Assembly: GCA_050742535.1 (NCBI GenBank)
Contig: JBOGIQ010000194.1
Location: 1-11,374 of the forward strand
Direction: 5' to 3'
DNA: 11,374 bases
From: Gp6-AA40 sp050742535
GTDB lineage: Bacteria; Acidobacteriota; Vicinamibacteria; Vicinamibacterales; UBA2999
The translations under genes were made by a program, and so were the position numbers. Below the pieces are notes generated by a model. It was not told the DNA's origin, did not search any database, and worked only from the letters and a program-made list of their open reading frames with translations. This document shows, piece after piece, positions 1-6,388 of the stretch. Position 1 is the stretch's first letter, and every line of letters starts with the position of its first letter.

Positions 1-254
1 ACATGGTGTCGCTCATTGCGAATGCCCCGCATGCCGACGAGGGGAAGGCGCTCATCGACTACCTGCTCTCAGTGGACGTCGAGCGGCAACTGGCCGCATC
101 CGAGGCCGTGCAGATCCCGTTGCACGCCGGCGTTCCGGGCCCGAAGAACATCCCACCGATTTCGACCTTCAGGCCAATGACGCTGGACTACGGGAAAGCG
201 GCGGCCCGTGTGGAGGACGTGACGGCACGGCTGGCGACGATTCTCGGACTGTGA
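1..254 (+). CDS. ABC transporter periplasmic substrate-binding protein, ferric-iron type (C-terminal part)
   Basis: This is the last 83 or so codons of a gene that begins upstream of the window; the frame is open from the first bases to TGA at 252-254. In the family the periplasmic protein captures the substrate (ferric ion, or a related small ligand) and delivers it to the permease encoded next. The visible part has the typical C-terminal helices of FbpA/AfuA-like proteins: a run reading NAPHADEGKALIDYLLS, then a VERQLAASEAVQIPLHAGV segment and a final DYGKAAARVEDV helix. The ligand-binding residues lie outside the window, so the substrate is not certain; thiamine- or polyamine-type binding proteins share this tail. 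The stop overlaps the GTG of the permease gene by four bases, indicating translational coupling. Confidence 0.8.
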   Translation, partial: MVSLIANAPHADEGKALIDYLLSVDVERQLAASEAVQIPLHAGVPGPKNIPPISTFRPMTLDYGKAAARVEDVTARLATILGL

Positions 255-1783
255 TCTGGCGACGCTCGCTGCGCACACCCGTGCTGACCGCGGCGGCACT
301 GCTCTTCCTTCTTGTCTGCGTCCTTCCCGTTGCCTCGATCGTCTGGGGCGCCGTGACACAGGGCATTGGACAATCGAACGTTTTCGAGACTGTGCTCCTC
401 GACGCCAGACAGCGCAGCCTGCTCACGAATAGCGCACTGCTGGCGGGCGGCACGGCCATCCTGGCGACCGTGATCGGCGCGCCGCTCGGCGTCGCGCTCT
501 CACGGGTCCCGCTCGGACAGAAGCCGGCCCTTCGTGTTGCGCTAGCTGCGCCGGTGACGCTCCCGCCGTACATTGTCGCCCTCGCCTGGATCTACCTGGG
601 CGGCAGCTGGATCTACAGCCTGCCTGGTGCCGTCATCGTGCTGAGCCTGGTCTTCTATCCACTCTCGATGCTGGCCACTGAGGCGGCGATGCGACACGTG
701 GATGGCCGACTCGAGGAGGCGGCGCTGCTGATCGCGCCGCCGGGCCGGGTGCTTCGGCGGATCACCGCGCCGCTGGTGGCGCCAGCCGTTCTGGCCGCGG
801 GGCTCGTCATCTTCGTCCTCGCGCTGTCGGAGTTTGGCGTGCCAGGGCTGCTGCGGGTACGCGTGTATCCGACCGAAGTGTTCACGGCATTCGCGGCACT
901 CTACGATGTCGGGCGAGCCACTCTGCTGATGCTTCCCCTGCTACTCCTCTCAACCACGATCGCAGTGATGGCTGGAGTGATCGGCGGAGACCGTTTCGTC
1001 GTCGCGCGGCGGGTGACAGGTGCCGCGCCACTGTTACTACCGGCCTTCCGTCGTCCTGTGATCGCGTCCGTCGTCGGGGTGATCTTCGTTGCGCTCGTGT
1101 TGCCCGTCGCAGTGCTGGCGCGCGAGGCGTCGGGCACGCGTCTCTTGTCGACGGTGATCGCGTCGGGCGAGGCGATCGTCAACAGTCTCGTGCTGTCCAC
1201 CGTCGGCGCCAGCGCGGTGATCGGGCTGGCCATCTGGGTCGGCTACGCTCGCGCCAGGGCCCGGCCTTCGGTGGGTCGCGCGGTCGACGTACTGCTGGTC
1301 GTGCTGTTTGCGGTGCCAGGCACGGTGGTTGGCGTGGGGTTGATCGGATTCTGGAATCGCCCCGGGCCACTTGGCGCGCTTTACGGCACGGACGCCATGA
1401 CACTGCTCGCGTACCTCGCGCGACTGGTACCCGTTGCCGTGCTGACGATCGCGGCGGCTATCCGTTCCGTGCCCGTTTCGCATGAAGAGGCCGGCGCCGT
1501 GAGCGGCGCGGGCTGGCTGCGAACGCTCCGGCATCTCGTGCTCCCGCAGACAACGATCGCGCTCGCCGCGGCGTGGGTGGTGGCGTTCATCCTCGCGTTC
1601 GGGGAGCTGGGCGCCGCGATCCTGGTAGCGCCGCCGGGTGAGGCCACGCTGCCCATCCGCATCTACACGATGATCGCCAACGCGCCTCCGTCTCAGGTTG
1701 CGGCGCTGGCCCTCCTGCAGGCCAGCATTGTTGGCGCACCGCTTGCGCTCCTGGGCCTTGCGGCGTCGCGGAGTCGACGGTGA
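251..1783 (+). CDS. ABC transporter permease, fused two-domain FbpB type
   Basis: Inner-membrane permease of 510 residues that would form the translocation channel of the importer. Two MetI-like permease domains are fused in one chain, as in FbpB/SfuB-type iron permeases of usual length near 500-550. An N-terminal membrane helix lies at about residues 10-32 and many hydrophobic helices follow. Each half carries an EAA loop, which docks on the ATPase: EEAALLIAPPGRVLRRI from about residue 155 and EEAGAVSGAGWLRTLRH from residue 412. The start is GTG at 251 within a GTGA overlap with the upstream stop; the first residues (MIWRRSLRTP) give a positive cytoplasmic end before the first helix. The stop overlaps the GTG of the ATPase gene by four bases. 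Iron is the likeliest substrate by family, but this is inferred. Confidence 0.88.
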   Translation: MIWRRSLRTPVLTAAALLFLLVCVLPVASIVWGAVTQGIGQSNVFETVLLDARQRSLLTNSALLAGGTAILATVIGAPLGVALSRVPLGQKPALRVALAAPVTLPPYIVALAWIYLGGSWIYSLPGAVIVLSLVFYPLSMLATEAAMRHVDGRLEEAALLIAPPGRVLRRITAPLVAPAVLAAGLVIFVLALSEFGVPGLLRVRVYPTEVFTAFAALYDVGRATLLMLPLLLLSTTIAVMAGVIGGDRFVVARRVTGAAPLLLPAFRRPVIASVVGVIFVALVLPVAVLAREASGTRLLSTVIASGEAIVNSLVLSTVGASAVIGLAIWVGYARARARPSVGRAVDVLLVVLFAVPGTVVGVGLIGFWNRPGPLGALYGTDAMTLLAYLARLVPVAVLTIAAAIRSVPVSHEEAGAVSGAGWLRTLRHLVLPQTTIALAAAWVVAFILAFGELGAAILVAPPGEATLPIRIYTMIANAPPSQVAALALLQASIVGAPLALLGLAASRSRR

Positions 1784-2454
1784 GCGATGTCGCGGTGCGG
1801 ATCGCTGGCGTGACGAAGCGCTATGGCGCGCAGGCGGTGGTGGACGACATCTCGCTCGACGTCGCCGCGCGCGAATCCATCGTCCTTGTCGGGCCGAGCG
1901 GCTGCGGGAAAACGACGCTGCTGCGGATGATCGCTGGTCTCGACGTCCCTGATTCTGGTGAGATCTGGCTCGACGGGCGCCTGGTGGCGCGCGGCGGACG
2001 CAGTCTCGTGCCGCCGCATCAGCGGCGAATCGGGCTCGTCTTTCAGGACCTCGCGCTCTGGCCGCATCTGACCGTTCGCGGGAGCCTCTCCTTCGTCATG
2101 GAGTCGGTTGGCGTGGCGAAGTCCGAATGGAACGAACGCATCGAGCGCGTGCTCAAGCTGGTGCGAATCGAGGCACTCGCGGACCGGTCTCCTCATCAGT
2201 TGTCCGGCGGTGAGCAGCAGCGGTCCGCTGTCGCCCGCGCGCTCGCATCCGAGCCGACGCTGTTGTTACTGGATGAGCCGTTTTCGAGCCTCGATGCAGA
2301 GTTGCGGCACGAGTTGCGCGGGGAGCTGCGCGATCTCCAGCAGAGGCTCGGCCTCCCGACTGTCTATGTCACGCACGACACGGACGATGCGCATGAGCTG
2401 GCGGATCGCGTGGTCACGATGAGATCGGGACGTATCACCGCCGTCTCTACCTAG
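1780..2454 (+). CDS. ABC transporter ATP-binding protein, short FbpC/PotA-like
   Basis: Cytoplasmic ATPase of 224 residues that powers the importer. All catalytic motifs are present: Walker A GPSGCGKTT at 38-46, Q-loop Q89 in VFQD, signature LSGGEQQR at 141-148, Walker B LLLLDEP at 161-167 with catalytic E166, D-loop SSLD at 169-172, and H-loop H199 in VTHD. The protein ends soon after the nucleotide-binding domain. FbpC and PotA proteins are usually about 330-370 residues because of a C-terminal TOBE/regulatory domain; here that domain is absent and the gene ends in a clean stop, so feedback control through it is not expected. GTG start at 1780 in a four-base overlap with the permease stop. 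A terminator-like hairpin follows directly, consistent with this being the last gene of the operon. Confidence 0.9.
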   Translation: MSDVAVRIAGVTKRYGAQAVVDDISLDVAARESIVLVGPSGCGKTTLLRMIAGLDVPDSGEIWLDGRLVARGGRSLVPPHQRRIGLVFQDLALWPHLTVRGSLSFVMESVGVAKSEWNERIERVLKLVRIEALADRSPHQLSGGEQQRSAVARALASEPTLLLLDEPFSSLDAELRHELRGELRDLQQRLGLPTVYVTHDTDDAHELADRVVTMRSGRITAVST

Positions 2455-2457
2455 CGT

Positions 2458-2522
2458 GCACGGTCACGGCAAGGCTGCGTCGGCGACCGCATGGGCGATC
2501 ATTGCCGTAACCCGTGCCTTTT
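2458..2522 (+). terminator. Terminator-like hairpin after the ABC operon
   Basis: The arms GCACGGTCACGGCAA (2458-2472) and TTGCCGTAACCCGTGC (2502-2517) pair over about 14 base pairs with one bulged C and one C-A mismatch. They are followed by CTTTT (2518-2522). The loop of about 29 bases is long for an intrinsic terminator and the T tract is short. It begins three bases after the ATPase stop. It could instead be a 3' stability structure. Confidence 0.45.
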
Positions 2523-2593
2523 GACGCGGCGACGAGGGAGCCGAGGGGCAGGCGTGGTGGTGCCGAATGACTCAGAAGCATCGGTCCAGGGTT

Positions 2594-2602
2594 GAAGGAA
2601 GG
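2594..2602 (+). promoter_or_regulatory. Ribosome binding site choosing ATG 2613
   Basis: A purine-rich GAAGGAAGG sits ten bases before ATG 2613. The only earlier in-frame start is a TTG at 2592, which lies at the edge of this motif and has no comparable site before it. An in-frame stop at 2568-2570 rules out longer starts. Confidence 0.5.
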
Positions 2603-2612
2603 CGAACAGTAC

Positions 2613-3035
2613 ATGATCCGGATTGGAAGCGGCGGTCAGGCCGGCCGTGGCCAATCGAATGACGTCGCAATGCCTGGAGACGATGGCGAAGACACGATCG
2701 TCTTGCGTGGACCCCAGGTGGTGGTCGTTGCAAGGGGCGGCCGCGGCGTCAAGGCGCCGAAGCCCGGGAGTTTCAGCGGCGGTGCTTCGGGTGAGGGCGG
2801 CCAAGCCGACTCGAGTGAGACCGTGATCGCCCGACCGGGGAATTCCGGTCAACCCGGTGATTTCGGCGGGTCCACCGAATTGAATTCCGCGTCGGGGGGC
2901 AGCGGCGGGATCGCCGTATTTGGATCGTTGAAGCCACTGGGCTCCTCTGGCGGCGATGGTGGCGCAGGTCGACAGTTTGGATATACCGACGACGGCAAGA
3001 GCGGCGGGGCGGGCTCAGTGGTTATTACGTGGTGA
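2613..3035 (+). CDS. Small glycine-rich protein of unknown function
   Basis: 140 residues from ATG 2613; a TTG start at 2592 would add seven. I do not recognise it as a named family. It is very rich in Gly, Ser and Ala, with GG-containing turns throughout and a C-terminal end reading GGAGSVVITW. That ending resembles the glycine-rich domains found at the tips of phage tail proteins and in some surface proteins; the likeness is by eye only. No signal peptide, membrane helix or cysteine is seen. By hand count about 45 of its 140 sense codons end in A or T, more than in the efflux genes downstream, which hints at a different origin. It stands alone between a terminator-like hairpin and the efflux locus. 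It could be a captured fragment of a larger gene, but the reading frame is intact and Gly-rich periodicity supports real coding. Confidence 0.6.
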   Translation: MIRIGSGGQAGRGQSNDVAMPGDDGEDTIVLRGPQVVVVARGGRGVKAPKPGSFSGGASGEGGQADSSETVIARPGNSGQPGDFGGSTELNSASGGSGGIAVFGSLKPLGSSGGDGGAGRQFGYTDDGKSGGAGSVVITW

Positions 3036-3067
3036 ACGGCCGTGACTCTAGGGCTGCCAATCGCCGT

Positions 3068-3101
3068 GGTCAGATGTGGGGCGAACGCTCGGCACCTGAC
3101 C
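3068..3101. other. Imperfect inverted repeat in the gap before the efflux locus
   Basis: GGTCAGATG (3068-3076) and CACCTGACC (3093-3101) form a nine-base stem with one A-C mismatch around a 16-base loop. An A-rich run (AAAAATTC) follows, so on the + strand it does not look like an intrinsic terminator. It might be a protein-binding site or a remnant; no function is assigned. The remaining sequence between 3036 and 3171 shows no gene. Confidence 0.25.
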
Positions 3102-3143
3102 AAAAATTCAGAGATTCTTCAGACTCAGTTTTCACCCGAGCGC

Positions 3144-3166
3144 TTGACGCGGTGACCGCCAGTCAC
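3144..3166 (+). promoter_or_regulatory. Possible promoter/operator element before the histidine-rich gene
   Basis: A TTGACG (3144-3149), matching a -35 box, is followed at once by a perfect 5-5-5 inverted repeat, GTGAC-CGCCA-GTCAC (3152-3166). The repeat ends five bases before ATG 3172 and occupies the place where a Shine-Dalgarno site would be; none is seen. A matching -10 box would fall on the start codon, so a promoter with these parameters is doubtful. An operator for a metal-responsive regulator is possible but unproven. Confidence 0.2.
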
Positions 3167-3171
3167 AAACA

Positions 3172-3570
3172 ATGACGACAGTGCGGAAGGCTCTCGCGGT
3201 TGCGCTGTCAATCGCCGTTCAAACGGCGGCACTCGGTGCGCCGCTTGTACACGTGCACCCGGACGACCATCCGACGGCGCATCACGGTGGTGTCGCCGTG
3301 CATACGCACTGGTCTGGCCACACGCATTCCTCCGCCCCTCCGGACACGCCCGCGATAGACGCCGCAGATCACGATCGCGCCGTCTTTACCAACACGTTCG
3401 TCGCGGTAACCACGACCGCGTTGTTGAAAGCGGCGGTCACGTCGCCTGTGTTCGCGCTGCCGATGGCAGTGGAAGCGCCCGCGCATGGCCGTCTAGATGA
3501 CACTCGAAGTCACGACCCTCCGTTCATCCGCTCGTGTTCGTCTCGCGCCCCGCCCTTCTTCCTGTCCTGA
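3172..3570 (+). CDS. Small exported histidine-rich protein, putative periplasmic metal binder
   Basis: 132 residues. A signal peptide is clear: a basic start (MTTVRKA) and a hydrophobic stretch to about residue 23. The mature N-terminus is crowded with histidine: H27, H29, H33, H37, H38, H44, H46, H50 and H52, with H67 further on, in short patterns such as HVH, HTH and HH that suit zinc, copper, nickel or cobalt. A hydrophobic stretch follows at about 70-97. The C-terminal region has HDPP and RAPP motifs rich in Pro, Ser and Arg. It lies 46 bases before the outer-membrane efflux gene on the same strand, with a possible attenuator between. Small proteins of this kind often lead metal RND operons, so a role as periplasmic metal buffer or sensor is inferred. 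There is no similarity to the CusF fold that I can see. The ATG at 3172 lacks a Shine-Dalgarno site. Confidence 0.65.
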   Translation: MTTVRKALAVALSIAVQTAALGAPLVHVHPDDHPTAHHGGVAVHTHWSGHTHSSAPPDTPAIDAADHDRAVFTNTFVAVTTTALLKAAVTSPVFALPMAVEAPAHGRLDDTRSHDPPFIRSCSSRAPPFFLS

Positions 3571-3573
3571 TCT

Positions 3574-3594
3574 GACGGGAACGCCCGTCGTTTA
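3574..3594 (+). terminator. Short hairpin, possible attenuator before the efflux genes
   Basis: GACGGG (3574-3579), loop AACG and CCCGTC (3584-3589) make a perfect six-base stem with a four-base loop, extendable by a T-G pair. GTTTATT follows. The stem is short and the T tract interrupted, so termination would be partial at best. Position between the histidine-rich gene and the channel gene would fit an attenuator. Confidence 0.35.
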
Positions 3595-3616
3595 TTCCCC
3601 GATCAACTGAGGTCTT

Positions 3617-4837
3617 ATGCGCACGTGTTTCGTGTGCGCCGCGGCTGCTGCGTTCGCCATGACCGGCACCGTGAGCGCTCAAACTGTCACGCTCCCCGAA
3701 TCAGAGGTTCTCGCGCAGCTGAGTGCCGAGAATCCACGCATTCAGGCCGCACGCGCCGGCGTGGACGTGATGCGCGCCGAGGTCCTGGCGGCCGGGCGCT
3801 TGCCGAATCCACGGGTCACGTACAACCGTGAGGCCGTCGCCGGTGTTTCGGAAAACATGGTGATGGTCTCCCAGACGCTGCCGGTGACCGGCCGGCGGCG
3901 GTTTGACGTGAGCGCGGCGACGGCGCGAGTCGAAGCGGGCTCACAACGGGCACAGGACCAGATTCGGCGCATTCGCGCAGACGTCCGGCTCGCCTACACC
4001 GACCTCTGGGCGGCGCAAGAGCGGGAGCGCGAGCTGACACGCAGCAGGGATCGCTTGAATGAGCTCGCGGGCATTCTCGGTAAGCGTGAGGCAGCGGGCG
4101 ACGCAGCCGGCTTCGACCGACTTCGCGCCGAACGCGAGGTGACCGACGTTGACGCGGGCCGCGGTCTGGCGGCGGCGGAGCGGGCACAGGCGCAGGCGAA
4201 CCTGTCGAGCTTCCTGCCGGCGCAGCGGCTGAACTCGATTGAGGCGGTCAGACCCGCAACCACCTTGCCGATGCTACCGACGGTGGATGAGCTCATGGCC
4301 CGGGCCGAAACGTCACGCGGCGATCTCGTGGCGCTGGCCCGTGAAATCGACGCGGCAGGCTTCGCCGAGCAGGCGGCTGGACGACGCGCGATTCCCGAGC
4401 CCGAGGTCGTCGCGGGGACGAAAATGTCAAACGCTCTGGGCGGCGACGTGGGCAGCATTGTCAGCGTGCACGTGTCGATTCCCTTGTTCGATCGCGCTCG
4501 TCCCGAGCGCGCCGCGGCACAAGCGCGCGGCCGTCAGGCGCGGGTTGAAGCCGATGTGCTGCGTCAGACGATTCGTGCGCAGATCGCCAACTGGCGCGCC
4601 GCCGTTGTCGAACGCCGAGCGGTCGCGGAGCGCCATCGCGCCGCGCTCGCCACAGGTGCAGGTGAGATCGAGCGGATTGCGCAGGTGAGCTACGACGCCG
4701 GCGAGCGAGGCATCCTCGAGCTGCTCGACGCGTTTCGCACCGCTTCGACGGCACGCGTGCGGCAGACGGAGCTGGACGCTGTGGTCCGCGAGGCAGAAAT
4801 AGAGCTCGAATTTGTGAGCGGATGGGAGATTCCATGA
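3617..4837 (+). CDS. TolC-family outer-membrane efflux channel (CusC/CzcC-like)
   Basis: 406 residues; the outer-membrane and periplasmic-tunnel component of the RND exporter. A signal peptide is visible, ending near VSA-QT at about residue 22. The mature part has two outer-membrane-efflux (OEP) repeats, roughly 30-205 and 220-400. The first opens with the typical NPRIQAARAGVDVMRAEV and RLPNPRVTYNREA segments, and both contain long Ala/Arg/Glu-rich coiled-coil helices. The second ends with YDAGERGILELLDAFRTA, a hallmark of the family. Unlike CusC there is no lipobox cysteine after the signal peptide. ATG at 3617 is preceded by GAGGT (3609-3613), at rather short spacing. The stop overlaps the adaptor gene start (ATGA, 4834-4837). 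The metal cannot be told from this subunit. Confidence 0.9.
   Translation: MRTCFVCAAAAAFAMTGTVSAQTVTLPESEVLAQLSAENPRIQAARAGVDVMRAEVLAAGRLPNPRVTYNREAVAGVSENMVMVSQTLPVTGRRRFDVSAATARVEAGSQRAQDQIRRIRADVRLAYTDLWAAQERERELTRSRDRLNELAGILGKREAAGDAAGFDRLRAEREVTDVDAGRGLAAAERAQAQANLSSFLPAQRLNSIEAVRPATTLPMLPTVDELMARAETSRGDLVALAREIDAAGFAEQAAGRRAIPEPEVVAGTKMSNALGGDVGSIVSVHVSIPLFDRARPERAAAQARGRQARVEADVLRQTIRAQIANWRAAVVERRAVAERHRAALATGAGEIERIAQVSYDAGERGILELLDAFRTASTARVRQTELDAVVREAEIELEFVSGWEIP
4824..4828 (+). promoter_or_regulatory. Ribosome binding site choosing ATG 4834
   Basis: GGGAG lies five bases before ATG 4834, inside the end of the channel gene. The in-frame ATG at 4822 sits upstream of this site and has none of its own, so 4834, overlapping the upstream stop as ATGA, is the better start. 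Confidence 0.55.
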
Positions 4838-6381
4838 CGCGCGTGACGCACATCGTTCTCTGTCTGTGGGTTGCCTGGCTCGCCATGGCATGCGGACGCG
4901 ACGAGACCGCGGCTCCCGAGGCGGAAATACCGACGCTCGACGTCACCCATTGGACTGAGAAGACGGAGCTCTTCATGGAGTACCCGCCGCTTGTCGCCGG
5001 CCAGAAGCCGGTATTCGCGGTGCACCTGACACGACTCAGCGACTTCTCGGCGATGACGGCGGGACGGCCGCGCATCGAGTTCATCTCCGAGACCGGGGGC
5101 GCGCCGGCGATTCTGGAGGGAAATGAGGCATCCCGTCCTGGCGTGTTCCGTGTGCAGGCCACGATTCCCCCTGCGGGGATGTACCGCTGGGCGCTGATCG
5201 TGGACGCGCCTGGCCTGGCGGACCGGCACGAGCTCGGCGCGATAACGGTATTCGCCAGCCAGGACGAAGCCGTCGCCGACGCGGAAAAGCACGCCGAAGA
5301 GGACGCCACCGCGATCAGCTATTTGAAGGAACCACAGTGGACGCATGGCTTCGCCACCGTTGTGGTCGAGGAAGCGGACGTGCGGCGGGCGATCAGGGCT
5401 CCGGCGGTGATCGAGCCGCTCACAGGTGGTGAAGCGGTCGTTTCGGCGCCGGCGGACGGCCGCTTCATGTCGACCAGTCTCCCGGCGGTTGGCACGAGAG
5501 TTACCGTGGGTCAGGAACTTGGACGGCTCCAGCCGCGGTTGTCCGAGGGCGGACCGGACCGGGCCTCGCTGGCCGCGGCAGCCGCCGAAGCGGAGACAGC
5601 GCTCGACGCGGCGCGGGCCGAGCTGGCGCGCTCGGAACGGCTGCTCGCCGAGCGTGCCGTTCCGGGCCGGCGTGTCGAAGACGCCCAGCGCGCAGTGAAG
5701 GTGGCCGAAGCGCGATTGACTGCGGCCGAGGCGCGATTGGCGCAGCGCGACGAGGCATTGCGAACCGGTGGCGGCGCGGCCTCGGGGAACGCGTTTGTGT
5801 TGCGGGCCCCGATCGCTGGCGTCGTGACGGAAGTCTTTGCGGCCCTCGGCGCCTCCTACGATGAAGGTACGCCGCTGTTCCGGGTCGTGCGCACCGACGA
5901 GGTCGAACTCCAGGTGCACGTGCCAGCCGCAGACATGCCGCTCGCCAGGATCGACCAGATCGCCGTCGAGATTCCCGGGCGGCCGGATCCGGTTGCCGTG
6001 AAACACGATCACATGCACTACGCGGGCGTGATCGACCCGAAGACCAAGGCGCTGCCCGTGCAGTTCGACGTGGACAACCGGGGTGAACAGCTCCTGATCG
6101 GTCAGACGTTGACGGCAATCCTCTACACCGGCCGCCGGGAGCGCATGCCGGCCGTACCCAAGGACGCGGTGTTGATGGAAGCCGGCCGCCCCTACGTGTT
6201 TGTGCAGACCGGCGGCGAAAGTTTTTCGCGCCGATACATCGAGATTGCCAGCCGCGACGGCGACCGGGTTGGTGTGCGGAGCGGCGTCAAACCGGGGGAG
6301 CGCCTAGTTACCCGCGGCGCCTATGACGTCCAGCTCGCGTCGGCGGCCAGCGGACTTCCGGCCGAAGGGCACGTTCACTGA
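4834..6381 (+). CDS. RND efflux periplasmic adaptor (CusB/CzcB-like), lipoprotein with extra N-terminal beta domain
   Basis: 515 residues; links the inner-membrane pump to the outer-membrane channel. The N-terminus looks like a lipoprotein signal, with hydrophobic residues then LAMAC and Cys at 20; the lipobox is imperfect. Residues about 21-150 form an additional domain, with strands such as PVFAVHLTRLSDF and GMYRWALIVDAP, resembling YtkA-like or Ig-like beta domains. The adaptor proper starts near the QW at 168-169 (LKEPQWTHGFATVVV), followed by the first half of a biotinyl-lipoyl-like domain, a helical hairpin at about 245-310 rich in Ala, Glu and Arg, the second lipoyl half (FVLRAPIAGVVTEV), a beta barrel and a membrane-proximal domain. 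The last residues are GHVH, a possible metal-binding tail. It overlaps the channel gene by four bases and ends seven bases before the pump gene. Confidence 0.88.
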   Translation: MTRVTHIVLCLWVAWLAMACGRDETAAPEAEIPTLDVTHWTEKTELFMEYPPLVAGQKPVFAVHLTRLSDFSAMTAGRPRIEFISETGGAPAILEGNEASRPGVFRVQATIPPAGMYRWALIVDAPGLADRHELGAITVFASQDEAVADAEKHAEEDATAISYLKEPQWTHGFATVVVEEADVRRAIRAPAVIEPLTGGEAVVSAPADGRFMSTSLPAVGTRVTVGQELGRLQPRLSEGGPDRASLAAAAAEAETALDAARAELARSERLLAERAVPGRRVEDAQRAVKVAEARLTAAEARLAQRDEALRTGGGAASGNAFVLRAPIAGVVTEVFAALGASYDEGTPLFRVVRTDEVELQVHVPAADMPLARIDQIAVEIPGRPDPVAVKHDHMHYAGVIDPKTKALPVQFDVDNRGEQLLIGQTLTAILYTGRRERMPAVPKDAVLMEAGRPYVFVQTGGESFSRRYIEIASRDGDRVGVRSGVKPGERLVTRGAYDVQLASAASGLPAEGHVH

Positions 6382-6383
6382 GG
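6380..6383 (+). promoter_or_regulatory. Ribosome binding site choosing ATG 6389
   Basis: GAGG overlaps the adaptor stop codon and lies five bases before ATG 6389. An in-frame ATG at 6323 would add 22 Ser/Arg-rich residues overlapping the adaptor gene; the family normally starts with a short basic stretch before the first helix, as 6389 gives (MKRIIHWSIEHHW). Confidence 0.6.
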
Positions 6384-6388
6384 CCGCC

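Noticed and set aside
3144..3172. Standard sigma-70 promoter using TTGACG at 3144
   Set aside because: A -10 box at normal spacing would fall on the ATG of the histidine-rich gene and the sequence there (AAACAA) is not a -10 match.
4690..6018. Open frame of 442 codons on the - strand
   Set aside because: Antisense to the channel end and adaptor genes, both of which have clear family motifs; the product is Arg/His-rich without motifs.
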